Shown in pieces: positions 35,145 through 45,260 of a DNA stretch of 64,000 nt; positions within the stretch are counted from its first letter, which is position 1, and every line of letters begins with the position of its first letter. The notes beneath the pieces are model-generated. The model had not been told where the DNA came from. It did no database searches and was given only the letters and a program-made list of their open reading frames with translations. Both the position numbers and the translations under genes were made by a program. Source of the stretch: Terebella lapidaria (taxonomy: Eukaryota > Annelida > Polychaeta > Terebellida > Terebellidae). Location: NCBI GenBank assembly GCA_949152475.1, contig OX424559.1, positions 16,399,809 through 16,463,808 of the forward strand. The letters run 5' to 3'.

Positions 35145-35470
35145 TTTTAGGTTACCGTACCTTTAGTCTGATAACCTTTTGGCTTGGCGTTGCGTCCGTC
35201 GTCGTCCGTCTACATTTTTATCTTTAACGTTCACGATCGACTCTTTACGTTGCACAAAAATGCCTGAAAATATTTCAAAAGGGAGGTATTTTTTTAGTTT
35301 TTTTATTTGCGAGTTTTTTCTCAAAAAGTTCTCTTTTTCAAGTTTTCAAAGTACACAATCAATTTACTTTGTTAAATTTACTCTCCGAAATGTGGCATCT
35401 TGGCGATAATTAGGGCTTATAGACTGTGTAATCGGCGAAGGCGAAAACGAAGCGAACGCCTATCTTGTGC
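35145..35470 (+). repeat. Truncated TIR-type repeat (54-56 kb family)
   Basis: It starts TTTTTAGGTTACCGTACC and continues with the GCGTCCGTCGTCGTCCGTC block and AAAAATGCCTGAAAATATTTC, matching the first 200 bp of the 54175-56150 element at lower identity. The far end is missing. Confidence 0.7.
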
Positions 35471-36267
35471 CCATTATGTATAGGTCCATTCTGTAGATTT
35501 TGAGAATAAACTACTATTACTCGTTTATCCATATACTATAAATATAGGCTACATTTCTACTGGATATTTCTTCCATTTTCAGATGCAACTTGGGAGAGCC
35601 ATTGAACGGTTTAACTCTGGAATTAATGATTTTTTGACACGTGAATTACGAATTTTTAAAGTTTATCATCCAAGATATTCTCAAATTGTTGTTATAACTT
35701 ATATAAATATAATAAAATTATCAAGTTATGACCGCGGAGATATGACCTGATAGTTGCTTACACGTGTATTGGAATTCAAAATGTTTCTTTCAAATTTTTA
35801 TTAGGTGATGACTGATGTTATGGCCTGAAGTCAAGAAAATCGACTGACTGAAATCAGTCACAACAGGCAAACTGAAGGCAGCATGGCTCCTGATCGAAGG
35901 CTGACTGGAAGGGGGTGATACTCAAGATGTTGTCTTCAACATCTTGAAGTTTGAGCTGATAGTGCATCCTTGCAAGGCATCAAATGTGATAAATAATGAG
36001 TTTGGTAGTAAAAATGTAAATGCTTATGTACTTGGTATGATGAAGTATGTTTTGTTCGTGTTCAAAAGCATTCCCTATATAGGCCCTAGTATAGGATTTG
36101 GTGCTCAATGATAGTTTCACAAAGTTTTAAAGTTGAAATTTTCCAAGAACATGTATATACATTGATCACATTCATAACAGACTAATATTATTGTGTTTGT
36201 GATATATGCAGTAATATGTTGGAATCCTATGGTAAAGGTAATATACCTGATTCAAACAATATATCTG

Positions 36268-37162
36268 TGTGACGTTTGGTAATGACTTGTTTTCGGTGTG
36301 GCCCAAAAAACCTGGTTTCTCTGATCGTATAGACTTTATGTAACTCCCGCTCGTTGTGATTCGAGAGCCGTCACTAAATTGGTGTTCCCCAACGCTGGTG
36401 TATCATCACTCCGTAGCTTACCGGCTTCACTTAGGCAAGAAGCAACTCAGATGTAAATAAATTGAAGATTTATATACATCAAATCAACTTACAATTGTAT
36501 GGCTGGTCACCCACGTGACGTACAAATATGAAGTTCAGACATGGAGCACTGTATGATCACATTTCAAAAATAAATAGTGCACGAGGGCACAACTAAAAAG
36601 AGTTCTTAGCCGGCGGCGTCTCTCTGTCCCTTCCCGTTGAAGTTTCCCGTCCCGTTTAGTCGAATGGTTTCTCCAGGTAGTCGGTCTAATCCCGGTTGAC
36701 TCTAAGGCCCTGAAGAAGGAGTCGTCCGCACGGAGTTCGTCGAGTCCCTTGGCTGTGGCGGTGACGATCTCCCCACGGTCGATGTCGCTGTTGCAGTGCT
36801 CTCAGAGCGGCCGTCCGCTCTCCCTTATATAGCCAGGGTGGCTGCGCGCGCATCTTCGTCCGCGAACGTATCTTCCGCACTCTTCTCCACGTGGTGAAGA
36901 CTGCGTCCGCGAACGGTTCTTCCGCGAAGGCTCCTCTTCCGCGAACGGTGCTTCCGCGACTGATGCTTCCGCTGACGATGCTTCCGCAATCGTGCTTCCG
37001 CGAACGGTTCTTCCGCGAACGATGCTTCCGCTGATGATGCTTCCGCAATCGTGCTTCCGCGAACGGTTCTTCCGCGAACGGTGTCTTCGCAAGTGGACTT
37101 TGTAGATCACGTGACCGTTCCTAACGAACGTTTCAGCGCGGCAGTTGCATGGTTTTGTTACA
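36268..37162 (-). repeat. Gypsy 3' LTR (895 bp)
   Basis: On the plus strand it starts TGTGACGTTTGG and ends TGGTTTTGTTACA. It contains a TATA box (CTTATATAG on the plus strand near 36832) and, at about 36865-37095, a cluster of CTTCCGC(GAACG) repeats, six of them exact TTCCGCGAA by hand count. The minus-strand frames here (36686-37048 and 36802-37185) only reflect these repeats. Confidence 0.95.
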
Positions 37163-37180
37163 ACTCCACCCTTTCTGGAG
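37163..37180 (-). promoter_or_regulatory. Polypurine tract of the Gypsy element
   Basis: Just inside the 3' LTR the minus strand reads AGAAAGGGTGGAGT, a purine-rich primer site of the usual kind for plus-strand DNA synthesis. Confidence 0.65.
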
Positions 37181-37259
37181 ATCAACGTCCCCGTTGATCC
37201 TTTCTCTCTCTTCTTTTCTCTTCTTCCTCCTTCTTCGTCTTTTCCTGCCTGTCTGTTGT

Positions 37260-37946
37260 TTACAGGGCTACCGGTAGATTTCCCATGGGGTGGTACTTGG
37301 GCCCCGGTCGCGGCTTTCTCCCACTACACTTCAGGCACTCCCGGCACCAACGCTCCACGTCCTTCGTCATACCCGGCCAGTACATTCTCGCTTTTAGTCG
37401 GTGGACTGTTTTGGTGACTCCCTGGTGGCTCATCAGCTTGCCGGTGTGGACCTCCTTCATGACGGCGCGTCTCAGGACCTGTGGAACGACCAGTTGATGG
37501 ATTGGTGCGTTCTGGCAAGCCGCTTGGTACCGCCGGTACAGAAGCCCATCACGTAGCTCCAGCTGGTCCCACTGTTGCCACAGAGTCTTCATTTGCTGAC
37601 TTTTTGTTCTGACTTCGGGCCATGCAGGTCTCTCAGTGAAAATATTCTTCCACCCGAGGATGCCTCCAACTTCAGGGTCGGCTCGTTGAAGGGTCACTAG
37701 GTCCTCCTGGGAATAACCATTCAGGACCTGGGCCTCCGGGGCTCCCTCCATCGGATTCCGGCGTCCTCTCGTAGCCATAGCCCGCGTGACAGCTAGCATT
37801 TGTTTGTCTGGATCTCGGATCACAGGGTTGGGGCATGGGTCCAGGAAGGGCTCCTCTCGGCAGCGCATCCACACGTCGGCCGTCGCGCCGATCGCTGTTC
37901 CGGCCACAACCTCCGGTCCCAAACCATGCAGTGCGAGGAGCATCAT
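37260..37946 (-). pseudogene. Gypsy integrase N-terminal fragment (zinc-binding only)
   Basis: A minus-strand frame of 228 codons. It begins with a hydrophobic stretch and then a spacer. The last third holds an HHCC integrase zinc-binding domain: VHTGKLMSHQG, WPGM and CRECLKC. It stops a few residues later at LPVAL, where the catalytic core would normally begin. It is in a different frame from the pol ORF that precedes it (they touch at 37946), so a second frame change or a mutation separates the two. It cannot encode a working integrase. Confidence 0.85.
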
Positions 37947-40900
37947 CAGGAGAAACCAAACCCAGGCAGAGGGGCGGAGCTGATGCAGGGTTCTGCAGAC
38001 GCTCCTGGCTCCTTCCTCCGTCTGTGGGGGGGGCTCCGGTCAGGCAGGCATTCCTCGGTCGGCTGGGTAGTCGTCCTCGGGTCCTCCTGGCAGCGCACCT
38101 CCCAGATCTGGAATATCCCGACTCCATCTCCGCAATAGTAGTCCTCCGTCCAGGGCTCCACAGGGACCTCCCGCAAGATGTTAACTTGAGGTCCTCCGGG
38201 GCTCCATCCTTCTCCGCTGATCGGTGGAAGCAGATCCTCGTCAGAGAGGTCCTCCAGGGGTAGGGGACACTCCTCCTGAGTCGGACAGGCCTCCTCTTCT
38301 CCTTCGGGTCTTGTGGTGTGGCGAGGGGCGGGACAATCCGGTCTCCGGCACTGTCGGCATCTGGACATCCCGTCTGCATTCCCGTGTTGTACTCCCGGTC
38401 GGACCTCACACCTGAAGGCGTAGCTGGCGATGCGAGCTGCCCATCTAGCGATCATTCCTTCCGCATCCCGAAAGTTCAGTAGCCACTTGAGAGAGGCGTG
38501 GTCGGTTCGTAGTAAGAACGCTCTCCCCCACAAGAAATGTCTGAAATGGTGTATCATACTGACGACGGCCAGGAGCTCCCGCTTGGTGGTGCAGTAATTC
38601 CGCTGGGTGTCCCTCAGGGTTCTGGAAGCATAGGCGATCACCCGCTCTCGTCCATCCTGCACTTGGGATAAGACGCCTCCCACTCCGTAGCCGCTAGCAT
38701 CAGTATCTAAAATAAATTCTTGGTCCATGTCAGGGTACACCAGCAGGGGGTGCTCGGTCAGGGGTTGACGCAGCGCCTCGAACGCCTGCTGATGAGCCTC
38801 GCTCCAATGGTAGTTGACTTCCTTCTTTAACAGGTGGTTGAGGGGTCCCGCTCGGGTGGCAAAGTCAGGGATGAATCTGCGGTAGTACCCCACGAACCCA
38901 AGGAAGCTCCTTAGTTCTGTCAAGGTGGTCGGAGGAACCATTTTTGTTACAGCTTCGACCTTGGCAGGGTCGCACTGGATGCCTCGGTCGGACACGACAT
39001 GGCCCAGGAAGTTGACCTGTTGTCGAAACAGCTCACACTTGGCGGGTTTCAGCTTCAGCCCTGCAGCCTGCAGTCTCCGGAACACGTCCTCGAGGTTGTC
39101 CACGGCTTCTTGGAAAGTCTTTCCAAGACAGACGACATCGTCCAAATAAATTAGACAACGCTTCCATTGGAGTCCCCTCAGTGCCAGCTCCATTAGACGT
39201 TCAAAAGTAGCCGGGGCCGTCGCCAATCCAAACGGCATCACTTTAAATTGATAGAGTCCACTACGGGTAGTGAACGCCGTCTTCTCCTTGTCCCTGTCGT
39301 CCATCTCGACCTGCCAGTAACCACTAGCCAAGTCTAGCGTCGAAAAATATCGTCCTCCTGACAAGGTATCAAAACTCTCGTCGACTCGAGGCAGGGGGTA
39401 CGCATCCTTCCGGGTGACATCATTTAGACGGCGGTAGTCGACGCAAAATCTCAGTGCACCATCCTTCTTTTTCACTAGCACGATGGGAGACGACCATGGA
39501 CTGTCGCTTGGCTCCACAACGTCAGCTTTCAACATCTTGTCGACCTCGTCCTCGATCAGCTCTTGTTGGTAGTACGGGGCTCTCCTCAGAGGCTGCTTGA
39601 TCGGGGGGTGATCTCCCGTGTCGATGACGTGTTTCGCCAGGGACGTCCGGCCCAACCTCCCATCTGGTCCCATAAAGACCTGTTGGTGGCGTCGAAGGAG
39701 ATCGCTGACGACCTCCACCTCCTTTTCCGTCAAGTTCGGATGCATTCCCTCCAGGAGCGGTTCTAAATGCTCCGGGCACTCTGGTGTCTTCGTCGACGAT
39801 TCTGCGTGCATGGCGTGCACTCTGGTTTCGGGCCGCTCAGGCGTCCGGTTCCGCCACTTGGTGGAGTTTGGTGTAAGGGGCTCATGCTCCCTCCCGCTCT
39901 CCTCCCGGTACCACTGTTCCCTTTTAGGTTCATTCTGGGTTGTTTTCCCTCCATCGGGACGAAATCCTAGGTCGATCACGGCCTCTATTCCGTGAAGCTC
40001 GGCTAGGATGGTCCCCATCAGCACAGTGCAAGCTCCAGCGCCGGCGTTCAGAAGTACCACCGGTACCAGGCGTCCTCGGGGTCGTACCAGGGCTCGTCCC
40101 ACTACGAGGGGGTCGTCCTCCAACGGCTCTCTTGCGGACTGCACGAGGCCGGCCTTCGGAACTCCTCCCTCACTTCCTGTCAGCTTGAGGTCCACCATCA
40201 TCTCTGAAAAGGGTGGCAAGACGACCGTCTCCTCCGTCACCAGTGTGTAGACGGCGTCCTCGTGGCCCGAGCTCATCACTACGGTAGTGTCGCCCACCTG
40301 CCACTCGCCCTTACGCAGATCCAGCTGTCCCCCAATCTGTTGAAGTACATCAAGCCCCAACACTCCCGGGATCCCTAGTTTGGCTACCAGTACATCTGCC
40401 GACACGAGTCGTGTGCCCAGTAGAAGTTGAACTGTCATCTCTCCTTGAACCTGTAAGTAGTCTCCGGTTGCTGCCCGTAACCTTATTCTCGTCTGCCTTA
40501 TCATTGCTTTATGTTCGTCATCCATTTGGTCGAAGAGACACTCGTCCAGAACGGTGGAAGAGGCACCCGTGTCCACCAACATACGAGTCGCCTTCCCCAT
40601 AACGTGGCACGCCGCATACCACGCCAATGTGCCTCGGGCACCGGCTGACAGCGACACCACCTGGCCATTTCTGTCAATCTTAAGAGAGCTGCCACTCTCC
40701 TCAGGGACGCCGCCCTGGATAAGTACTGAGTCGTCCACCCACAGTGATGCACCACCCTGGTCCTCTCTGTCAGTCTTAAGGGAATCACTCCCCTCGGAAC
40801 CGCCGCTCCGGATAAGTAATGAGTCGTCCACCAGCAATAGCTGCTGCGCTGGCCCCTTGGTCATTCCGCTCCACCGGCCCTCCGTCTCCTCTTTCACGGC

Positions 40901-41323
40901 CGCTTGTGGTTCAGTTGCATAGGGGGGTCCCTGCTGTTTCGCAGCCTCCAGCCTCAAGGTTGTAACCTGTTGGTTCTCCTTGCTGCTAGCAGAAACCTCG
41001 TTGATGTCTCCGTGGGTCCCCAGACGCTCCACGGCTCCATCGGTCTGCATTTCGTCGACGTCTCCGCGGGTCATTAGACGCTCCGCGGCTCCATCAGTTT
41101 GCTGTACATTGGCACTCCCGTCTGTGTTGACAGGCTTGCCCTCCAAATAGTCGAGAATTCGATCCTCGAGCTCCTCCTGTGCCCATCCAGTTACTTCGGA
41201 TGCACACCGGAAAAACCTATTAAAAATCTGTGAAACTAAAAATTCCCCCCTGGCAATGTGTTCTTTACGTCTTCGTCGAGCTTCTCGCCTGTGAAGCCGT
41301 GCACACACCTGCCAATGGCCCAT
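37946..41323 (-). CDS. Gypsy pol: aspartic protease, reverse transcriptase, RNase H
   Basis: A frame of 1125 codons. The open frame extends upstream of the ATG at 41323 to a stop near 41393, overlapping the end of gag by about 46 nt in the -1 frame, consistent with expression by -1 frameshifting, although I see no perfect slippery heptamer. Protease: LVDTGASSTVL at about residue 250. RT spans about 560-760, with YLDD at about 728. RNase H starts near DTDASGYGVGG at about 874, and HGNADGMSR sits at about 979. The last 110 residues are low-complexity and Pro/Glu-rich. The frame ends before the integrase. Confidence 0.92.
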   Translation of the reverse strand: MGHWQVCARLHRREARRRRKEHIARGEFLVSQIFNRFFRCASEVTGWAQEELEDRILDYLEGKPVNTDGSANVQQTDGAAERLMTRGDVDEMQTDGAVERLGTHGDINEVSASSKENQQVTTLRLEAAKQQGPPYATEPQAAVKEETEGRWSGMTKGPAQQLLLVDDSLLIRSGGSEGSDSLKTDREDQGGASLWVDDSVLIQGGVPEESGSSLKIDRNGQVVSLSAGARGTLAWYAACHVMGKATRMLVDTGASSTVLDECLFDQMDDEHKAMIRQTRIRLRAATGDYLQVQGEMTVQLLLGTRLVSADVLVAKLGIPGVLGLDVLQQIGGQLDLRKGEWQVGDTTVVMSSGHEDAVYTLVTEETVVLPPFSEMMVDLKLTGSEGGVPKAGLVQSAREPLEDDPLVVGRALVRPRGRLVPVVLLNAGAGACTVLMGTILAELHGIEAVIDLGFRPDGGKTTQNEPKREQWYREESGREHEPLTPNSTKWRNRTPERPETRVHAMHAESSTKTPECPEHLEPLLEGMHPNLTEKEVEVVSDLLRRHQQVFMGPDGRLGRTSLAKHVIDTGDHPPIKQPLRRAPYYQQELIEDEVDKMLKADVVEPSDSPWSSPIVLVKKKDGALRFCVDYRRLNDVTRKDAYPLPRVDESFDTLSGGRYFSTLDLASGYWQVEMDDRDKEKTAFTTRSGLYQFKVMPFGLATAPATFERLMELALRGLQWKRCLIYLDDVVCLGKTFQEAVDNLEDVFRRLQAAGLKLKPAKCELFRQQVNFLGHVVSDRGIQCDPAKVEAVTKMVPPTTLTELRSFLGFVGYYRRFIPDFATRAGPLNHLLKKEVNYHWSEAHQQAFEALRQPLTEHPLLVYPDMDQEFILDTDASGYGVGGVLSQVQDGRERVIAYASRTLRDTQRNYCTTKRELLAVVSMIHHFRHFLWGRAFLLRTDHASLKWLLNFRDAEGMIARWAARIASYAFRCEVRPGVQHGNADGMSRCRQCRRPDCPAPRHTTRPEGEEEACPTQEECPLPLEDLSDEDLLPPISGEGWSPGGPQVNILREVPVEPWTEDYYCGDGVGIFQIWEVRCQEDPRTTTQPTEECLPDRSPPHRRRKEPGASAEPCISSAPLPGFGFS

Positions 41324-41346
41324 ACGGTTGGGGGCTGGTATGAGCC

Positions 41347-43854
41347 CTACTGGTTTTCCGACTCCTCGTCTGTCAAACTGTTCCGCTCACCAATCTCCTC
41401 GATTAGTCGACTCAAGCGCTCCTCCTTGGTCCGAGGTGGCGGCCGATCTGGACACTGGTACTTCCGATGACCCGGCTTCCCACAGTACCAACAGTCATCT
41501 GGTCCCGGCCTAGCGCTTGGTCCCTTGTTCTCAGCAGTGGCGGCCCTCGGCTTGATGGATAGCACCTGCTCACACAGCTCGATTAGTCGATCCAGCTTCC
41601 TGTCTTGGCTCTCAAAGAGCCCCTTGAAGTAGGGAAGTCTGGGTAGACCCGCTACGTTCGGCTGGTTGCTCTGCTGCCCACTGGTGGTAATCTCGCCTCC
41701 CTGCTGGTTCTTTAATAGCTGTAGGACCCGTCCTAGAGCTGGCTCGGAGTCCTCCGACTCTATGGACATTACCGGCTTCCCAGGCTTGGGTTTGACACAT
41801 TCGTACTGGGTCACGAACGCTATGGCCTCCTCCATGGTCTTCATCTTCCTCATGAGCGCCATCACCTTCATGTCCCCATCTGGATGGCCCTTCCAGAAGT
41901 GGTCTAAGGCGATAGCCTCCTGAGCTGCGGAGTTCAGATCCGGATAACCACGGCCGGCCAGTCGCTGCAACTCATAGCCGTACTGCTGGGGTGTCTCTGC
42001 CTTCCTGCGGGTTCTCTGTCCCAAGGTCGCCTTGTAGGACTCCTCCTGACAGTCAGGGTCGAATCGTAGGGTCAGCTTGTCGGTCAGAACGTCGATGTCC
42101 CTCCGGTCTGCAGGACTCAGGCTGGTCAGCATTCGTCGCGCCTCTCCTGTCAAGCTCCCGGCTAAGTAGACGCCCTGTTCCCGCTTGCTCCATCCGTTGA
42201 CCTCTGCGATGACGTCAAAGTGGGCCCGGTACACCGGCCACTCTATGGAAGTCCCATCGAACTTGTCAGGGGTCAGCATCTTCCGGTTCCTTCTGCCGTT
42301 CTGATTCCAGGCTTTGCTGTCCTCGGACGACGAGTCCTCCTGCCTCCGTCTCGGCCTAGGGCTTCGTCGGTGCAGCGGCGGTCCCCGCCTCGGTGGTCTC
42401 CTCCCCCGTCCTGGGTAACCATGGCTGCTGTCGGTCCCTCCATCAGATGAAGGCCCCTCATCGCCCGATGATGAGAAAGGGTGCTGTCTCCGGCCTCCCT
42501 GGGTGACTGAAATAGAAGCTGGATTTCTCCAGGAGGCTGGCTGTCTCGGTTGTCGACTGGGTGAAGACCTCTCTCTTCCGCGAACGCTGTCTTCCGCGAA
42601 CCCTCCGCGAACACTGTCTTCCGCGAACCTTCCGCGAACGGACTCCTCCGCCAACAGCTCCCGAAGAAGTTCTTCCGCGAACAGGCCTCCTCCGCGAACG
42701 CCGTCTTCCGCGAGTCTTCCGCGAACGGGCTCGTCCGCCAAGATGTCTCGGAGACGTCCCTCCACAAAAGATGCACGTCCGCGAACGCCATCTTCCACGA
42801 GTCTTCCGCGAACCGGCTCATCCGCGAATGGTCTTCCCCGTCTACTCTGAAAAACTGGAAAGGAAGATTGGTCGCCTGGATCACTCCTTTCGTCGAGCCG
42901 CCGTCTGGGTGAAGACTCCTCTCTTCCGCGAACACTCTCTTCTGCGAGTCGTCCTCGTCCGCGAACGTGGTCGTCCGCGAAGGGCCCTCCCCGGTCACAA
43001 GCGTCCTCGTCACCAAAGACTCCCCCTCGCCCACGAGCCCGTTCATCCACGAAGGATCCCCGGCTGCAAGCGTCCCTGTCGCCGAAGAATGCCTCTCGTC
43101 CGCGAATGTTCTCTTCCGCGAAAAGTCCTCTCCCTCTCGAGCTGCTCTCTTGGGTCGGAGCCCAAGTAACCCGTCCTCCAGTCACTCCCGTTTGTCGACT
43201 CGTCACACCAGACCGCTGCCCTGTTGCACCAGACTGCTGCTGGGACTGGTCCCAAAGCCGTCTCAATGCTGCATTCTCTGGAGGTGCCACACTTGGACTC
43301 TGCTCCGGTAGCTGTAGCCGATCCCTCCTCGCCCAGATTTCGCCGTCCTCCCCGTCCAGATTGACGTACTCCGGTCCCAGCACTCGTCGGAACTCGGGGC
43401 CCCTCCTAACGCTCTCAAGGTAGGTTGACCTCTCCCTGTCTCGATCGTGCTGCCACCCAGAGTCGTGTCTGAAAAGAAAACGGTTGTCGGGTGTCTGGCT
43501 CCGGGGTCTCTGTTGACTAGTCGACTGGCCCATGGAAGGTCTCGACCTCCCTGGTTGCTCCTCACTCGTCGAAACGTCCCGTCTACCCCTGGCTGTGAAG
43601 CTGCTCTTCCGCGAACGGTCGTCTTCCGCGAACGTTGTCTTCCGCGAACGGTCGTCGGCCTCTTCCGCCAAGGTCGTCTTCCGTGAACGGTGGTCGTCCG
43701 CGAACGTCTTCCGCGAACGGTCGTCTTCCTCTTCCGCAAAGGTCGGCTTCCGCGAACCGCTGTCTTCCTCGTCCGCAAGTGAGGCCGTCCGCGAAGAGTC
43801 TTCCTCTTCACCTCCTGTCTTCCCTGGGGCAGTTTCGTCGTTTTCGCCGGACAT
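41347..43854 (-). CDS. Gypsy gag with repeat-rich N terminus and zinc knuckle
   Basis: A frame of 835 codons whose ATG lies 44 nt inside the primer-binding site. Residues 1-440 are a charged, low-complexity region made of FAEDD, RSRKT and VRGR-type repeats. These are one DNA word (TTCGCGGAAG on the coding strand) read in three frames. A retrotransposon gag capsid-like region follows (about 525-690: FDGTSIEWPVYRAHF, LTGEARRML), then a CCHC knuckle at about 785 (CWYCGKPGHRKYQC). It overlaps pol at its end. The protein would bind element RNA and build particles. The N-terminal extension is unusually long for gag. Confidence 0.9.
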   Translation of the reverse strand: MSGENDETAPGKTGGEEEDSSRTASLADEEDSGSRKPTFAEEEDDRSRKTFADDHRSRKTTLAEEADDRSRKTTFAEDDRSRKSSFTARGRRDVSTSEEQPGRSRPSMGQSTSQQRPRSQTPDNRFLFRHDSGWQHDRDRERSTYLESVRRGPEFRRVLGPEYVNLDGEDGEIWARRDRLQLPEQSPSVAPPENAALRRLWDQSQQQSGATGQRSGVTSRQTGVTGGRVTWAPTQESSSRGRGLFAEENIRGREAFFGDRDACSRGSFVDERARGRGGVFGDEDACDRGGPFADDHVRGRGRLAEESVRGREESSPRRRLDERSDPGDQSSFPVFQSRRGRPFADEPVRGRLVEDGVRGRASFVEGRLRDILADEPVRGRLAEDGVRGGGLFAEELLRELLAEESVRGRFAEDSVRGGFAEDSVRGRERSSPSRQPRQPASWRNPASISVTQGGRRQHPFSSSGDEGPSSDGGTDSSHGYPGRGRRPPRRGPPLHRRSPRPRRRQEDSSSEDSKAWNQNGRRNRKMLTPDKFDGTSIEWPVYRAHFDVIAEVNGWSKREQGVYLAGSLTGEARRMLTSLSPADRRDIDVLTDKLTLRFDPDCQEESYKATLGQRTRRKAETPQQYGYELQRLAGRGYPDLNSAAQEAIALDHFWKGHPDGDMKVMALMRKMKTMEEAIAFVTQYECVKPKPGKPVMSIESEDSEPALGRVLQLLKNQQGGEITTSGQQSNQPNVAGLPRLPYFKGLFESQDRKLDRLIELCEQVLSIKPRAATAENKGPSARPGPDDCWYCGKPGHRKYQCPDRPPPRTKEERLSRLIEEIGERNSLTDEESENQ
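42540..43830 (-). repeat. Dispersed TTCCGCGAA word within gag
   Basis: About 18 exact CCGCGAAC words and many variants (TCCGCGAAG, TTCCGCGAG) lie in two clusters, 42570-43120 and 43605-43810. They match the LTR cluster at 36865-37095. The same DNA word appears in different codon registers, so the conservation is at the DNA level. Confidence 0.85.
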
Positions 43855-43897
43855 GAGTGATGCTGAGGTTCGTTCCCTGGCAGTAGACCCTCGGGGA

Positions 43898-43915
43898 TCC
43901 TGGTCACGTGCGCCA
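43898..43915 (-). promoter_or_regulatory. Primer-binding site of the Gypsy element
   Basis: On the minus strand, three bases after the 5' LTR, the sequence reads TGGCGCACGTGACCAGGA. A TGG start at this spacing is typical for pairing with the CCA end of a tRNA. I do not name the tRNA. Confidence 0.75.
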
Positions 43916-43918
43916 AGT

Positions 43919-44813
43919 TGTGACGTTTGGTAATGACTTGTTTTCGGTGTGGCCCAAAAAACCTGGTTTCTCTGATCGTATAGACTTTATGTAACTCCCG
44001 CTCGTTGTGATTCGAGAGCCGTCACTAAATTGGTGTTCCCCAACGCTGGTGTATCATCACTCCGTAGCTTACCGGCTTCACTTAGGCAAGAAGCAACTCA
44101 GATGTAAATAAATTGAAGATTTATATACATCAAATCAACTTACAATTGTATGGCTGGTCACCCACGTGACGTACAAATATGAAGTTCAGACATGGAGCAC
44201 TGTATGATCACATTTCAAAAATAAATAGTGCACGAGGGCACAACCAAAAAGAGTTCTTAGCCGGCGGCGTCTCTCTGTCCCTTCCCGTTGAAGTTTCCCG
44301 TCCCGTTTAGTCGAATGGTTTCTCCAGGTAGTCGGTCTAATCCCGGTTGACTCTAAGGCCCTGAAGAAGGAGTCGTCCGCACGGAGTTCGTCGAGTCCCT
44401 TGGCTGTGGCGGTGACGATCTCCCCACGGTTGATGTCGCTGTTGCAGTGCTCTCAGAGCGGCCGTCCGCTCTCCCTTATATAGCCAGGGTGGCTGCGCGC
44501 GCATCTTCGTCCGCGAACGTATCTTCCGCACTCTTCTCCACGTGGTGAAGACTGCGTCCGCGAACGGTTCTTCCGCGAAGGCTCCTCTTCCGCGAACGGT
44601 GCTTCCGCGACTGATGCTTCCGCTGACGATGCTTCCGCAATCGTGCTTCCGCGAACGGTTCTTCCGCGAACGATGCTTCCGCTGATGATGCTTCCGCAAT
44701 CGTGCTTCCGCGAACGGTTCTTCTGCGAACGGTGTCTTCGCAAGTGGACTTTGTAGATCACGTGACCGTTCCTAACGAACGTTTCAGCGCGGCAGTTGCA
44801 TGGTTTTGTTACA
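43919..44813 (-). repeat. Gypsy 5' LTR (895 bp)
   Basis: It has the same length as 36268-37162, with three differences seen (near 44244, 44430 and 44724). It carries the TATA box and the CTTCCGC repeat cluster upstream of it (about 44516-44746), an arrangement that suits an enhancer array. Confidence 0.95.
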
Positions 44814-44817
44814 TCTG

Positions 44818-45260
44818 TTACAGACAATGTATTCAGTGCAGAAGGACATTTAAATAGCTATTTTGGACTTCATGAAATTTCAAGCTGTGAAGTTAGCAGT
44901 ATGGTTAGACATGTATGTGTGTCAGTCCTGCATGGTCTGTGAAAAAGAATATACTAGTATCAATGTTTTTAAATATGATGGTATTTTTATTGATTCTAAA
45001 ACTCATTCCAAAACTTTCAGTATGAATGTTTGTGCACATCAAATTTTTCACTGAATTATGATTCTGATAACAAAAACCAATCCCAATGAGTGATCATATT
45101 TATGTGCCATCTTATTACCATTATGTGCATAGAATCCAGAATAACTATATTTCCGTACAACTAACAAAAACACCTTGTCATGAACTCGCGGTTGTTATTG
45201 TTGTTGTTGATATACAATAAAATTATTTGTCTCTGAAACTTTTGTTCAAATAGTATTGTG
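44818..45260. other. Non-genic stretch
   Basis: AT-rich sequence right of the Gypsy element. A short plus-strand frame at 44863-45054 shows no recognisable protein. Nothing else seen. Confidence 0.5.

Larger units (their letters stand above)
31791..36263. other. Mostly non-genic stretch
   Basis: No confident gene. It contains G runs (32573-32588 and 34554-34568), small inverted and direct duplications around 33170-33270 and 33840-34020 (shared word AATAGATCTTTAA), a flanked palindrome at 34449-34500, and a truncated TIR repeat at 35145-35470. The remainder is AT-rich and featureless to my reading. Confidence 0.5.
36264..44817 (-). mobile_element. Gypsy LTR retrotransposon, young, lacking the integrase core, TSD TCTG
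   Basis: A minus-strand element: 5' LTR 43919-44813, primer-binding site 43898-43915, gag 43854-41347, pol 41323-37946, integrase N-terminal fragment 37946-37260, purine tract next to 37163, 3' LTR 36268-37162. TCTG flanks both ends (36264-36267 and 44814-44817). I found three differences between the 895-bp LTRs by eye, so the insertion is recent. Only about 100 bp separate the zinc-binding part of integrase from the 3' LTR, so the DDE core is absent and the element must have been moved in trans or damaged just after insertion. Confidence 0.93.

Noticed and set aside
36686..37185. Small minus-strand proteins in the LTRs (also at 44337-44827)
   Set aside because: They are produced by the LTR short repeats and duplicated with the LTR. 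No start context or domain.
37672..38409. 245-codon minus-strand frame overlapping the pol end
   Set aside because: It overlaps the pol and integrase frames in a third register with no domain. A shadow of GC-rich coding DNA.
42273..43169. Additional long frames on both strands inside gag
   Set aside because: The TTCGCGGAAG word keeps several frames open. Only the 835-codon frame has the capsid-like region and zinc knuckle.
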